Shown here: in pieces, positions 45,004-57,879 of the stretch
Numbering within the stretch: the first letter of the stretch is position 1
How the letters are laid out: every line of letters begins with the position of its first letter
NCBI RefSeq assembly: GCF_901000735.1
Contig: NC_081544.1
Span: forward strand, 25,159,049-25,223,048
Length of the DNA: 64,000 bases
Reading direction: 5' to 3'
Source of the DNA: Corylus avellana
Taxonomy: Eukaryota; Streptophyta; Magnoliopsida; Fagales; Betulaceae
Notes under the pieces: model-generated
Database searches by the model: none
What the model saw: only the letters and a program-made list of their open reading frames with translations
Told to the model about the DNA's origin: nothing
Translations under genes and position numbers: made by a program

Positions 45004-48000
45004 ATGACGATAACCGGCGCCGGAGAATCAGTCACCGGGAACTCCGTAAACTATGATCGTTTTCAAGAGTTAAAGTCCTTCGATGAATCCAAGGCCGGTG
45101 TCAAAGGCCTTGTGGATGCTGGTATTACCAAAATCCCAAGAATTTTCGTCCGACCGCCGGAAGATCTGGCCGGCGATCCAACCAATACCCAAATCACAAT
45201 TCCGATCATCGACCTTAGTGACATCGTCAGCAGGCGTACTGATAAAGTTGCCGGTGTCCGTCGGGCCGCCGAGGAGGTGGGGTTCTTTCAGGTGGTGAAC
45301 CATGGAATAGCTGAAAGGGTGTTGGAGGACATGCTGGAGGCGGCGCGTGGGTTCCACGAGCTGCCAAAGGAGGTGAAAACTGATTATTATACTCGTGAGT
45401 TGATGAGGAAGGTGAAGTATGGTAGTAACTTCGATTTGTACAAGTCGAGGTTCGCTAATTGGAGGGATACTTTATTTTGTGTTATGGGTCCTGAGCCTCT
45501 TGACCCTCAAGAATTGCCTCTGGTCTGCAGGTACTCTTTTATTATGGAGTCATAGTTTTATTTTAATCTCTTATTTCATTCTTGCATTAGATATTCTGAA
45601 TACTTATTAATGCTTGGATACTCTGGGAACATTAAAGGATACCTGTTTTCAGAGTTCTCGGAGCAATCCAGTTTAAGAATTATGAATTCGTAGGATTGGT
45701 AGATAGCTGCTGAATTTTCTTCCTCCCAATTATTCTATATTGGACAAATAAAGTAATTTTTCATTCGAAAATTGACATCATGCTTGAATGAACATAATTT
45801 TTTATTGCTCCAGGACCAGGTGTGTCACAAAGAATGTTGTATTATGTCTGGAATTGCTAACAACCCACATAATTTCAAAGTAATCCATATTCTTGCTTCT
45901 AGTTGGAATATCCTTGACTATGCTATCTGGAGATATTGACAAACATTGAACATCTATAGACGAAATGTCTTTATTATTATTTTTATTACCATTCATGTTT
46001 GTTAAGGTTTACTTGAAGCTTTAATTTAATGGCTTGAATACATTTAGGAAGATTACAATTGGTTTTATCGATCTTGAATCATAGTTTGATTTGCAGAGAC
46101 ATAATTATCGAGTATTCTAAGCAAGTCCATAAGTTGGGGATCACTTTGTTTGAATTGCTATCTGAAGCACTTGGGCTCAAACCTGACCACCTTATAGACC
46201 TGGAGTGTGCAAAGGGGCTTCAACTTCTCAGCCACTACTATCCAGCATGCCCTGAGCCCCAACTGACATTGGGCACCACCAAACACTCAGATCCTGATTT
46301 TCTCACCATCTTACTTCAAGACCATATTGCTGGACTTCAAGTTCTTCATCAAAACCATTACATTGATGTTCCTCCTGTTCCTGGAGCTCTAGTTGTAAAC
46401 ATTGGAGATCTCTTACAGGCAAGATTTTGATATATATATAGCAATAAGACTTATTTTTATCATGTCATTTCAAGATGCCTTCTCATTCATGTACATTTAG
46501 AGCACAACATTGGACCATTCTCAGCTTCACATTCATATAAAAGCTACCATATCTTCATGAAAAATGGACCCTGTTCTGTTGCATTACATCATAAAATGAT
46601 CTCATGTCAAGCGTTTGATCTCTTGAGCGGCTGAAACTTGAATGTTACGTACCCATAGAACTAAAGGCACAAGATAAATTATTGCATGATTGCATGTGTG
46701 GATAAAAAGAGATGTGAACATGGGCTAGGAAGTGAAGTGACCTGGTTAGAATCAATAATTATCTTGTATTGTTTTATGTGTTGAAGTTATATCAAGTTTA
46801 GAAGTGTAAGGGATAATAAGTTACCTTATGATAATGATAGAGTTGTACTTCCATCTTTTTTTTAAAAAAAAAAATCATTGTAAGTTTATTTAAAGACCTG
46901 TCATGAATAAAGATCATGACATAAATTATTTTGGACAAACACTACATCTTTGTTTTGGGCGGTCCAGGTTTTCCTTGAAATAAACCTAACTCACATTAAA
47001 ATTCCCTACCGTTCTCTAACCTACTTTCTTAGTTTTCAAAATAGGAAATCAATGTGAGATAGATCTTGTACAGATCTTTGGGACTACTTTTCAATATATG
47101 AAGGTGCAGTTACTTGTTAACCGTTGCATGTTCCTACGGAAAAGCTTTTGTGCTGCTACATGGCTTCTCATTAAGCATGTTTACAGCTACCATGATTTAA
47201 TCAGTACCACTCAACTATGCTATTATCATTCGTAATCATTGTTTTCAGGCATGCACATGGCCATTGCTTGAGTTAAATCTCTCTCATAAATTTTATTAAC
47301 TCCACTCAGCAATAATCTTTTTTAATAATTTTTTTCTTGCATGCGCATGGGAGTGTTCTTCATGGTGTCTGAAGACTAAATAACATGGAAAAAAGATCAC
47401 TAAAAAGGCAGGATTTACAATATGTTGACAAAGAAAGAGGCTGGTTCCTGAATTTAGCAGAATATCATTCTTATGATGATTTCTACCTCGGTTCAAGAAG
47501 TTATGCTTTTGAAGAAAGGGAGCCAAAATGCGAGAGACAAAAAAAAAGGAAAAGAAGAAGAAGCAAAGCATTGAACTTTTTAGAATCATTTCTAAAGTTT
47601 AGATTGATGCCACTTTGCATTTTCAAGCTAAATATTTTGCATTTATTGCTCACAAAATGGGAAAATAATTTGGTTATTTTGATTTTTATGACTGGTAATT
47701 GCTCAAGGTTATAGAACCAAAACTATTGGAGAAGAATTTGATTTGTAAGTTCTTATAATCTGTTTAAAGGATTTTCTGTTGTATTTTTGCAGCTCATATC
47801 TAATGACAGATTTAAAAGTGTAGAGCACCGGGTGCTAGCAAACCACCTTGGACCAAGAGTATCTGTTGCATGCTTTTTCACTCCTCATCTTCACCCATCA
47901 ACAATGATTTATGGCCCCATCAAGGAATTGCTGTCAGAAGATAGTCCCCCTGTATACAGGGAAACCTCGGTGCGAGATTTCATTGCTTACTATGATTGGA

Positions 48001-48050
48001 AAGGACTTGACGGGAACTCTGCCCTAACACATTTCAAGTTGCAAAGGTAA
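45004..48050 (+). CDS. 2-ODD copy 12 (ACC-oxidase-homolog-like dioxygenase)
   Basis: Predicted 368-residue enzyme with exons 45004-45530, 46097-46418 and 47793-48050. It starts [10 protein letters not shown], close to copy 13. Ligands are His239, Asp241 (HSD) and His295; RxS is Arg305/Ser307 in [10 protein letters not shown]. It has the shortest exon 1 of the intact copies, with a reduced loop after RPPEDLAGD. The Trp usual in the QWVxVPP stretch is Tyr (NHYIDVPP), shared with copy 13. Exon 2 differs from copy 13 by a single base. Intron 2 (1.37 kb) starts CAG/GCAAGA with no GT nearby. Confidence 0.9.
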
Positions 48051-49460
48051 CCAAGGAAATAAGGGGATTTGAATTATAAGCTATGGCTCTTAATACTGTA
48101 TTTTATAAGAACTGAAGTGACAAAAACTTCATGTTAAATATACTTTTATTTACTTTATTTATGTACAACAGAAAAATAATTTGCTTATGATAGAAGATGC
48201 CCATGTTTCACTTCATGCTCTTTAAAATGCATGTGTTTGACAGCTTCTTGTTTTCATTCCCCTGTTATGCCAAAAGTTTAAAGTACATCAACAGCATCTA
48301 GCCCAATCACTAAGCAAGACTTGTTACATTACTGAAGCTTTCTAAAGGAGATGGTTGTACATGACATATACGGCTCTCCCTATCTTGATTGGTTATCTTC
48401 TCTCTTTCAATTTCAGAGCCCAAAAATCAGATTAAGTACAATAATTTCTGATAAATTATGAAGGCCTCAAGTGTCAGTTGTTTCCCAACTGGAACTATGC
48501 CTTGTTGCATCCCGGCCAAAAGAAAAAAATAATAATAATAATAAAGAAAACATGTTGATTGGTGTTAATATTATCATTGATGCCAAAATAGAGAAGATGC
48601 TTCAAATCATGATCCATCCAACAGCTGAACTCTGCATTTCACAATACCAGCTCAAGACCCCATGGCAAGGAGGACAAACCCAATGCAAGTAAGTGATCAC
48701 CATCTTTTAGGATGCATGGTAATTTAATATGGTATTATAAGAGTGGTCCAGAATTCAATCATTGACTTCATAGTTTATCTTTCATTTCAATTAAATATTG
48801 TATATGTTGAGATTTATTTATTTACATGTGAGGAGAGTATTTACTCATGCAATCACTAAAGCTTTTGGTGAAGCAGGTCCTAAGTTCAATCTTATGAAGC
48901 TAAAAATAAAAGAGATTTACTACCTTGGCTGATAGATACCATTATAGATCTATTATCGCAAGTTCTTTCACTTATAAGTGGATCAATTTATGGCTATGTT
49001 ACATGCTAAGTCTTGTGCAATCTTCATTTGATCAGTAGTCTCTTTTGCTGCATGGGTTGCAGCTGACTTTTTCTGCAGAGAGGCATTTGGAGAACTTCAT
49101 AAAAAAATTACAAAAAACACGTGGACTAATTTTGCATTTAACCCAAAGTTGTAAAATTTTAATTATTATTTTGAATTAAATAATTTTAGATTTTGTCAAT
49201 CTCGTATATAATTTAATGAGATATAATCAAATTTCAGCATCAACCCGTCTCCAATTACAAGTTCTGAAAATATTTGTATGCGCTTGAGATTTCCATCAAC
49301 CAAATTGAAGAGAAGCTTTGTTTTGAAATACTTTTGAGACAACTTCTCTGTATTTTTATTATTTTTTTATTTTATTTTTTTCATTTTCTTTTTAAGCGTT
49401 CAAACTAAAAAGAAAAGAAAATTGACACCCTTAATTCAGATTTTGATCGTCATTGGAACT
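48051..49460. other. Spacer between copies 12 and 13
   Basis: No gene recognised. The first 450 bp resemble the sequence after copy 13 (from 52010), as expected of duplicated 3' flanks. An (AAT)n tract lies near 48529-48545 and a longer one near 52269-52292. Confidence 0.55.
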
Positions 49461-49461
49461 A

Positions 49462-49830
49462 GGGGTGAAAATGCGGTTACAGTTAGCAGTTATTGGCTAA
49501 AACCGCTAACCGTAACCGCCTAGGCAGTTAGTAAAATTCACTAACCGCCTAGACTATTAACCGCTAACTACTTTTTAAAAAAGAAATTTTTTAAAAAAAT
49601 TTGAAAGTTAATTTTTTTTTTTTTGAAAAAAAAAACAAACAAAATAATGTCGTTTTTGTGGTAATATGATAATACCCCATTGCATACGACAGCATTTATA
49701 TATATATATATAAACATAAAAAAACGAGATTGAGCATATAATGGTTAGCGGATTTTTCTAACCACCTTAAAAAAGCAGTTGACAATTAGAACAATGAAGG
49801 TTTAGCGAGCGGTTATAAACTGCGGGACGA
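49462..49830. mobile_element. hAT-like MITE rich in CGGTTAGCGG-type motifs, upstream of copy 13
   Basis: Starts AGGGGTGAAAATGCGGTTAC and contains repeated CGCTAACCG/CGGTTAGCGG-type words in both orientations at both ends, a pattern seen in plant hAT-like non-autonomous elements. The right boundary is vague and no target duplication was found. It ends about 70 bp before the copy 13 ATG. Confidence 0.5.
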
Positions 49831-49897
49831 CTATAAAAATTCAAAATTCAGGTATCAAAAGTCGTATCTTATCTTTCCGGAACCAAAGCAAAGAAGA

Positions 49898-52009
49898 ATG
49901 ACGATCACTGGCGCCGGCGAATCAGTCATCGGTAATTCCGTAAACCATGATCGTCTTAAAGAGTTAAAGTCCTTCGATGAATCCAAGGCCGGTGTCAAAG
50001 GCCTTGTGGATGCTGGTATTACCAAAATCCCGAGAATTTTCGTCCGACCGCCAGAAGATCTTGCCGGCGACCGCCACGATTCCAGCGAGACAATCAATAC
50101 CCAAATCACAATTCCGGTCATCGACCTTAGTGACATCGCCGGCAGGCGTGCCGATAAAGTTGCTGGTGTCCGGCGGGCCGCAGAGGAGGTGGGGTTCTTT
50201 CAGGTAGTGAACCATGGAATAGCTGAAAGGGTGTTGGAGGACATGCTGGAGGGGGTGCGTGGGTTCCACGAGCTACCAACAGGGGTGAAGGCTGATTATT
50301 ATACTCGGGAGTCGACGAGGAAGGTGAAGTATGTTAGTAACCATCATTTGTACAATTCAAAGTTCGCTAATTGGAGGGATACTCTTTTTTGTAATATGGG
50401 TCCTGAGCCTCTTGACCCTCAAGAATTGCCTCTGGTCAACAGGTAATCGCTTATTTCATTCTTGCATTAGATATTCTGAATAGTTATTAATACTTGGATA
50501 CTCTGGGAACATTAAAGGATACTTGTTTTCATCGTTCTCGAAGCAATCCAATTTAAGAATTAGGAATTCGTAGCATTGGTAGATAACAACTGGATTTTCT
50601 TCCCCCTAATTAATCTTTATTGGATAGATAAAGTAATTTTTCATTCGAAAATTGACATCATGCTTGAATGTTGTATTATGTCTGGAATTGCTAACAACCC
50701 ACATAATTTCAAAGTAATCCATATTCTTGCTTCTAGTTGGAATATCCTTGACTATGCTATCTGGAGATATTGACAACCATTGAACATCTATAGAAGAAAT
50801 GTTTTTATTGTTATTTTTATTACCATTCATGTTTTTTAAGGTTTACTTGAAGCTTTAATTTAATGGCTTGAATACATTTAGGAAGATTACAATTGGTTTT
50901 ATCGATCTTGAATCATAGTTTGATTTGCAGAGACATAATTATCGAGTATTCTAAGCAAGTCCATAAGTTGGGGATCACTTTGTTTGAATTGCTATCTGAA
51001 GCACTTGGGCTCAAACCTGACCACCTTATAGACCTGGAGTGTGCAAAGGGGCATCAACTTCTCAGCCACTACTATCCAGCATGCCCTGAGCCCCAACTGA
51101 CATTGGGCACCACCAAACACTCAGATCCTGATTTTCTCACCATCTTACTTCAAGACCATATTGCTGGACTTCAAGTTCTTCATCAAAACCATTACATTGA
51201 TGTTCCTCCTGTTCCTGGAGCTCTAGTTGTAAACATTGGAGATCTCTTACAGGCAAGATTTTCATATATATATATATATATATATAGTTTTATGTGTTGA
51301 AGTTATATTAGGTTTAGAAGTCTAAGGGATAATAAGTTAAATTATGATTACCAAAAAGGCAGGATATACAAAAATTTTGACAAAGGAGGAGGCTGGTTCC
51401 TGAATTTAGCAGAATATCATTATTATGATGATTTCTTCCTCTGTTATAAAGGTTATGCATTTGAAAAAAGGGAGCCAAAGTACTGCGAGAGAAAAAAAAG
51501 AAGCAAAAACTTCGAACTTGTTAGAATCATTTCCGTAGTTTAGATTGATGCCCCTCTGCATATTCAAGTTCAAAAATATTTTGCATTTATTGCATGCAAA
51601 ATGAGAAAATAATTTGGTTATCTTGGTTTTTATGCCTAGTGGTAACTCTTCAAGGTTATAGAACAAACACTATAGGAGAAAAATTTGATTGTAACTTCTT
51701 ATCAGCTGTTTAAAGGATTATTCTGTTGTATTTTTGCAGCTCATATCTAATGACAGATTTAAAAGTGTAGAGCACCGAGTAATAGCAAACCAGCAAGGAC
51801 CAAGAGTATCTGTTGCATGCTTTTTCTCTCCTAATCTTTACCTATCAACAATGGTTTATGGCCCCATCAAGGAATTGCTGTCAGAAGATAATCCCCCTGT
51901 ATACAGGGAAACCTCTGTGCGAGATTTCCTTGCTCACTTTGTTGAGAAAGGACTTGACGAGAACTCTGCCCTAACGCATTTCAAGTTGCAAAGGCAACCA
52001 AGGAAATAA
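49898..52009 (+). CDS. 2-ODD copy 13 (ACC-oxidase-homolog-like dioxygenase), last of the array
   Basis: Predicted 378-residue enzyme with exons 49898-50442, 50931-51252 and 51740-52009. Ligands are His245, Asp247 (HSD) and His301; RxS is Arg311/Ser313. In exon 1 the otherwise constant SNFDLY is SNHHLY, and the exon ends LVNR where all other copies have a Cys before that Arg. These may reflect relaxed constraint or a changed pocket. The C-terminus is extended (QRQPRK). Exon 2 and adjoining intron are almost identical to copy 12. The donor of intron 2 is CAG/GCAAGA, followed by a TA tract. Frame intact. Confidence 0.88.
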
Positions 52010-54290
52010 GGGGATTTGAATTATAAGCTGTGGCTCTTAATATTGTATTTTATAAGAACCTTAAGTGACAACAAATTTCATGTTAAATATACTTGTATTT
52101 GCTTTGTTTATGTACAACAAAAAAAATAATTTGCATATGATTGAAGATGTCCATGTTTCAGAGCCCAAAAACAGATTAAGTACAATAATTTCTGATCAAT
52201 TATCCCTACTGGGGTGGGTATACAAAGTACTGGCTCAATGCCCTGCCTTGGAGTGGTTTCTTGTTATAAAAAATAATAATAATAATAATAATAAAATCTG
52301 ATAAATTATGAAGGGCCTCTAATGTCAGTTTTTTGTCAACTATAACAATGCCTTATTACGGCCAGGTCAAAATAAAATGGTAAGGATTTGGATAGAATTG
52401 AAGCAGGTCTTAAGTTCAATCTGATCAAGCTAAAAAATGAAAAGGATTTACTGCCTTGGCTGATACCATTATAAATCTGTTATCGCAAGTTCTTGCACTT
52501 ATAAGTGGATCATTCTATGGTTATGTTACATGCTAAATCTTGTGTGACATAGCGGAAGACTTGGTAACACAAATCAGAAGCGTCTTTTGACCAAAAGATA
52601 AAACAAGCCCTTAAGCGTAAAGAATAATAAACTCTGCAGAGTATATGAGAAATTTTCAGCTTTGATAATAATTCAATTGTCTTTTACATTACAAACTAAC
52701 ACATATATAGAAGATAAATACTTGTAGAGATAGTAAACATATTCATAATAGTAAAATTAAACTTAATCCTAGTAAGGAAAGAAAATAAAGTCTTAATTGT
52801 AAATCATAATAAAATAAAATAAAATAAGATCTTATCCTTTAGCTTGGAGTCACGTTCTACATCAGTTTCCGCTTCTTGAAAGAATTCGTTCTCGAGTAAA
52901 GTTCTAACTTCTCTGGTGAAAAATATTCAAAAATGACTGCCACGTAGAAGATCAATGACATATGCATTGTTATTAATCTTTTTTAGTATCTTGCATGGAC
53001 TATACTTCTTTTTCCTCTACTTTCTAGAAGTACCAGTCGGCAGTCGCCTCTTGTGTAAATACATCATCACAATTACCAGTCACATAAAATGCTTTTTGTC
53101 GAAAAATATTTTTTGGCATATGGATCGTACGGAAAACGGTAGGCGACTTTTGACAACTTCCAGCAAAGGTTCAACAAACTCCGACAATGGTCCAGTGGTT
53201 TAAGAAATAAAAACTTAAACTCGAAAAATAGTTAAAAAAAATGTAAAACGGAAATCATTTTCCGAAACTAAAAAAGTTTTTTTTTGTTAAACCGAAATTA
53301 TTTTAGTTTGATTATTATTTTCGATCACATCAAATACCAAACCAAAAAAAAAAAAATCTAAAATATATTTTAATGGAAGCGCAAACGGAGCCCAGTGTCC
53401 TTTCCAAGCCAAAACAAATGATGACTAGGATGAAATTGGGCATTTTTCATTTTTAAGATTTGAGTTTTTGAGTTGCAACAAGACGAAAACAGCATATGCA
53501 TTTAAGATAAGATGCCTTTTCGGCTACTTTGTACTAACTTCTGTCGTAAGTTGTAACCGGTTCATCTCAATATATATATTATATATATATATTTTTTTTA
53601 AAAAAAAAAAACTTTCTAGTATGGACTTCCCAAAGTATTAGGACTTACGAGCGGAAGGAAAAGAACGAAAGATAAAATAATATACTTTCAAATGAGAAAT
53701 TTGCCAAGTCACACGCCTATACCCACTCTCGCTATATAATTGTAGGATTACGCTCGAAATACTCAAGAGTAGGGCTCGACCAAAGTAAAAGGTGTGGCCT
53801 ACACGCGAATAAATTGCGCGTGGAGTAGCATTCCACTTTCCTTCTGCAGTAAGGCACGCTATGTTCGGTCACGCCACCCGACTTTTGACATGTTTGAAGA
53901 GTTGAGAAACGTTGTATGAAATGTTTGAAGAAGATATGTCCAGTTTTTTATGGCTGTTCCTCTTCTTTAATTCATAAAATTTCATCTCCCTTTCTCTCTC
54001 TCAGACACGTAAAATCCACGTTTGGGTTTTGCCTGTACATAGTTATTTTACTAAACACGTAAACAGATGTGAAATTACACCAACTCTTCAATTTTAGTTT
54101 TTGGGTTTTACTGTTTCGGGTTCTTTGTCAGCTTTTCTCGTTTGCTTTCTCAGAGAAAGTGGGTTGGAGAGCACTTGCTTTTGGGATTTTTTTTATGACT
54201 TTTTTTTTCTGCTTCTGAATGGGTTTGGGAAGATGAGTTTTTTCTCTGACCCATTAAGAATCTGAAATTTGCTTGGTATTGAAGAGAAAG
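52010..54290. other. Spacer from the end of the array to the CASP-like gene
   Basis: After a stretch shared with the 3' flank of copy 12, I see no gene. There is an (AAT)n tract at about 52269-52292. From about 53930 the sequence is pyrimidine-rich and likely contains the promoter and 5' UTR of the following gene. Confidence 0.5.
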
Positions 54291-56664
54291 ATGAAGGATT
54301 TTCCTGGGACGCCTGGGACTTTCACCGGACTTGTTCTGAGGATTTCGCAGTGCATTTTTGCTGTTGGGTCGATTGCTTCTATGGCCACCACCACCAATTT
54401 CTCCAGTTACACAGCATTCTGGTATTTGTTCATTTCTCAACTCTGTAATTTCTTATTTATTCAAATATTTTTCCTGTTGTTCAAAACCTAGTATATCAAT
54501 ATCATTGTAATGCCTCTTCAGCTTCAGACCCATATGTTAATCTCTGAGTTATGCCCAAATTAATCATGAGTAATCCGTCCACCAGAATTATATTGGCTTG
54601 TGGGGTTTTGAAATTTCTGGGAAATTGTTATTTAGAGAAATAAATGTATCAGAGGACCAATGTACATGTATCCCTGCATGAATTAGATCTGCAGATGTTG
54701 TTGGAATTAATATGTCATCCATAATTATTGACATCATGTTTGCAAGCAAAAAAGTTCAAACTCTCTAGTGAGCATCATTTTGTTGGCAATTATGAAGAAT
54801 CTTTTCAATTAAAAACAATGTGCTTCAGCCTTCAGTGTTTGGCACTTGCAGATGTTTACAGTAACTTCATGACTGAACTGACTACCTATTACTGAGATGC
54901 ATCTTATTAAAGAATAATGTTGTGAAGGTAGTTTCAGTAATCTATGTTTGCCATTTGTTTTCTGTCTTAGAGGAGGTCGGCATCCAATGTATCCTCCTTC
55001 CTAAATAGTTGATTCATTGAAAGTGGAAGTTTGGACCATTGAGATTTCATACAATTTCTTACTCATTTGATATTGATCTTGGATTGTATATATATGTTGA
55101 TTTCGGCAAAGAGTTCTCAGCATTTCTAGCCCAGCCCTTCTATACAGTGCTTGTGCAGTGTTACCAAGTACAAGGGGAGTTCTTTTTTTTTTTTTTTTTG
55201 GGAAGGGAGGGAGGGGGAGAAAAGGTGCTTGTTTCCCTATTTTAAATAAGCTTCACTTTAGTTATTGATGTGCTAGTTACTAGTGTTTTGCATTCTTACT
55301 CATTTAACTCAGGATGTGAGGACAGTACTCTAGATGGAAGTTTACTATATGCTTCTCTCCATCAAGGCAATCTAGCTTGGCCACCTTGCATATATTTTGC
55401 TTCAGAATATATGGAAGTTTCAATCAATATCCATTTTACTTGTTTGACTGTGTGTCAGCTCTGTTCTCAAAGGAATTATTGGTTTTGGAGCAAGGTTCCA
55501 TTGAGCATATGATAAAACCTGTATGCTTTGTTACGCTTAACTTTTTAATTGGTTCTATATGTTATTGGGACTTGAAATTTGGTTTAGACAAAGTGTAATA
55601 ATTACAATTTACTTTTCAGTGGTAATGGAATATACACTTTTGATATCAAATCCTTTACCCATTAAGCCATGTATGGTATATGCAAAGTACTTTTTGATTA
55701 AATGCAATAGCCACTATACATGCTTTCAAAATGGATCTGGAAACGTTAGTGAAATTGACACCACAGAGCAGCATATGCTTGTATGGTGTGCCTTCAATTA
55801 TTTCTTTACCTTTGGTGTTAACATATGATCTGTTTTTTTCTCTCATCTTGTCACCTATTATTGCTACCTGTAAGTTCCCACAAAGCATTTCTATCTAAGC
55901 CCTACCCTTTCTGTTCTTAGCCACCCATATAATCATGCAAATGGATTTTGGTGGCTCATTAATAGCAGCAAAAATGTCAATCTTGAAATGTATATAAGAT
56001 CATAGACACTTGAGTTTACAAAAACTTGGTTCACTATTACTCCATTGTAGCATGATAGCATCATCTGCTTGTCTGGGTACAAAACAAGGAGATGTACTAC
56101 TTGCACATAATTGATTCACTATTACTCCATGCTTTGCAATTTATGCAGGTTATTTCTTTTTTAAATTCCATTATTTACAGAGGGAAATGCAAAATTTTAT
56201 GCTCCCTCTCTCTTTTCTTGTTGCAGCTACCTGATTGCTTCAATGGGTTTACAAGTCATCTGGAGCTTTGTGCTTGCTATGCTGGATGCACATGCCTTGG
56301 TTAGAAAGAAGGTCCTCCATAATCCTATTTTAGTTAGCCTCTTTGTGGTCGGAGATTGGGTCAGCGTCTATGAAACTTTGATCAAACTTAATTGTTTCAT
56401 TTCTTCCAAAAGACTTGTGTGTTTATAGTGGTTGTCATTTATAACTCCTTTGATTTTTAAATTCAACAGGTGATGGCGACACTGTCTCTTGCTGCAGCTT
56501 CTGCCTCAGCTGGCGTTACGGTGTTGTACTTTGGCGACTTGGGAAGCTGCAAGTTAGGAGAAGAATGCCAGAAGTACCAGATGTCAGTTGCCTTGGCCTA
56601 CATGAGCTGGGTAACAATTGCAATTTCATCTCTGATTATGCTTTGGCTTTTAGCTGCGGGTTAG
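54291..56664 (+). CDS. CASP-like membrane protein, 5B type
   Basis: A 152-residue four-helix membrane protein of the CASP-like (formerly UPF0497) family. Exons are 54291-54421, 56227-56359 and 56470-56664, with GT-AG introns. It begins [14 protein letters not shown], which is characteristic of the CASPL5B subgroup. It continues with helix 1 (about 17-36), helix 2 from [17 protein letters not shown] (45-65), helix 3 (about 80-103, [14 protein letters not shown]) and helix 4 (about 126-151, ending MLWLLAAG). The pair ECQKY and the conserved FGDLGxC loop lie between helices 3 and 4. Family members sit in the plasma membrane; CASPs proper scaffold the Casparian strip, while the role of group 5 is not established. 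The start is the first in-frame ATG. Intron 1 is 1.8 kb. Confidence 0.92.
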
Positions 56665-57879
56665 ACCTTTTTATTGTATATAGGCCACCAACCCCATCTG
56701 TCCTACTGAAATTTTGATCTTTTCGTGATGTTGATAGAAAAGGAAACACGCAAAACAACGTTGCAATGCTTTACAATTACTTTAGTTCCTCCATTTTTTT
56801 TTTTTATCCCAGGTGGGTTGGGGAAAGGTACAATTTGTATATTGGTGGAATTAAATTAAAAATTGGAAATACATCTTGTTGAGGAAATGGGTCATACTAT
56901 CTGTTAATCAAATTACTTTTTTTTTTCTTTGTTCTGCTGATGATGCACCCTAACTCATCATTATAGTGGGAATTAGTGAGGTAATGAATGACACCCAGAT
57001 GCTTGATTATATTTATAAAGGGGGGGCCACTGCCTTTTCATAAAGAAAGGGTTCCTTACTCAGAAAACAAAAACAGAACAAAAGAGCAAAAGAAAAGAAA
57101 AGGATCCTTTGTTCGGAAGGAAAAATCAAGGACAGTTTGTGGTTATGAGTGGGCATGGGCAGGGGATTGTGAGAATTATGTCAATCACGTTGACATGGAA
57201 GCACCCTCAATGTGGAAGCAGCAAAGTTGGTCTGTTGTTGTTGCTTTTAGGCCCCACGGGCAGGTAGGACGATAGTTAAGAGATCCCATCAAATTGGGGG
57301 TTGGGATTTTACTTTACATCTGACCTTGTAAATACTTGGATTAAAAACAGGGAGACATCTGCATTGTAGGATGGTTTTTTGACACAAATTAGTTTAGAAA
57401 CTATTTAGGCCAAGTGGTACTTTGAATAGCTATTTCATTTGAAAAATGAATAATTATTACTTAGAACAAAGAAGTTATAATGAAATAATTATTCTTATTC
57501 ATTAATTTGGTTGTAATATTATAATATAACCCTAAATATGTAATTTTATTGTTTGGTATAGTGCAATATGCTGGTGAATGGAATCATATTGTAATCAAAT
57601 TTTCTAAAACACTCTTATAATATATTAATTTACATTTTATGGAGCTAGACAATATCCAAATGCTTGGATAAAGTAAAGAAAAAAAAAATCTTTTGTACTT
57701 AGGTTTTGGTTTAAAGATTGCTCAAGAAAATCAAGTACAAGTCTTGTTTGCAAGGTCACCTGCAGATGTTCGGACGGGTCTCTCAAAAAGAGTTCTGCTA
57801 CTGTCCTATTTGCACATATTTGGAAGATATGGAGAAACAAAGAGTCTAGGTTGTCCACATATGTTCAGAGAAATTAGAT

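Noticed and set aside
47385..47714. A 109-codon ORF in intron 2 of copy 12
   Set aside because: Basic, low-complexity and without recognisable domain; the matching stretch in copy 13 is shortened and not kept in frame.
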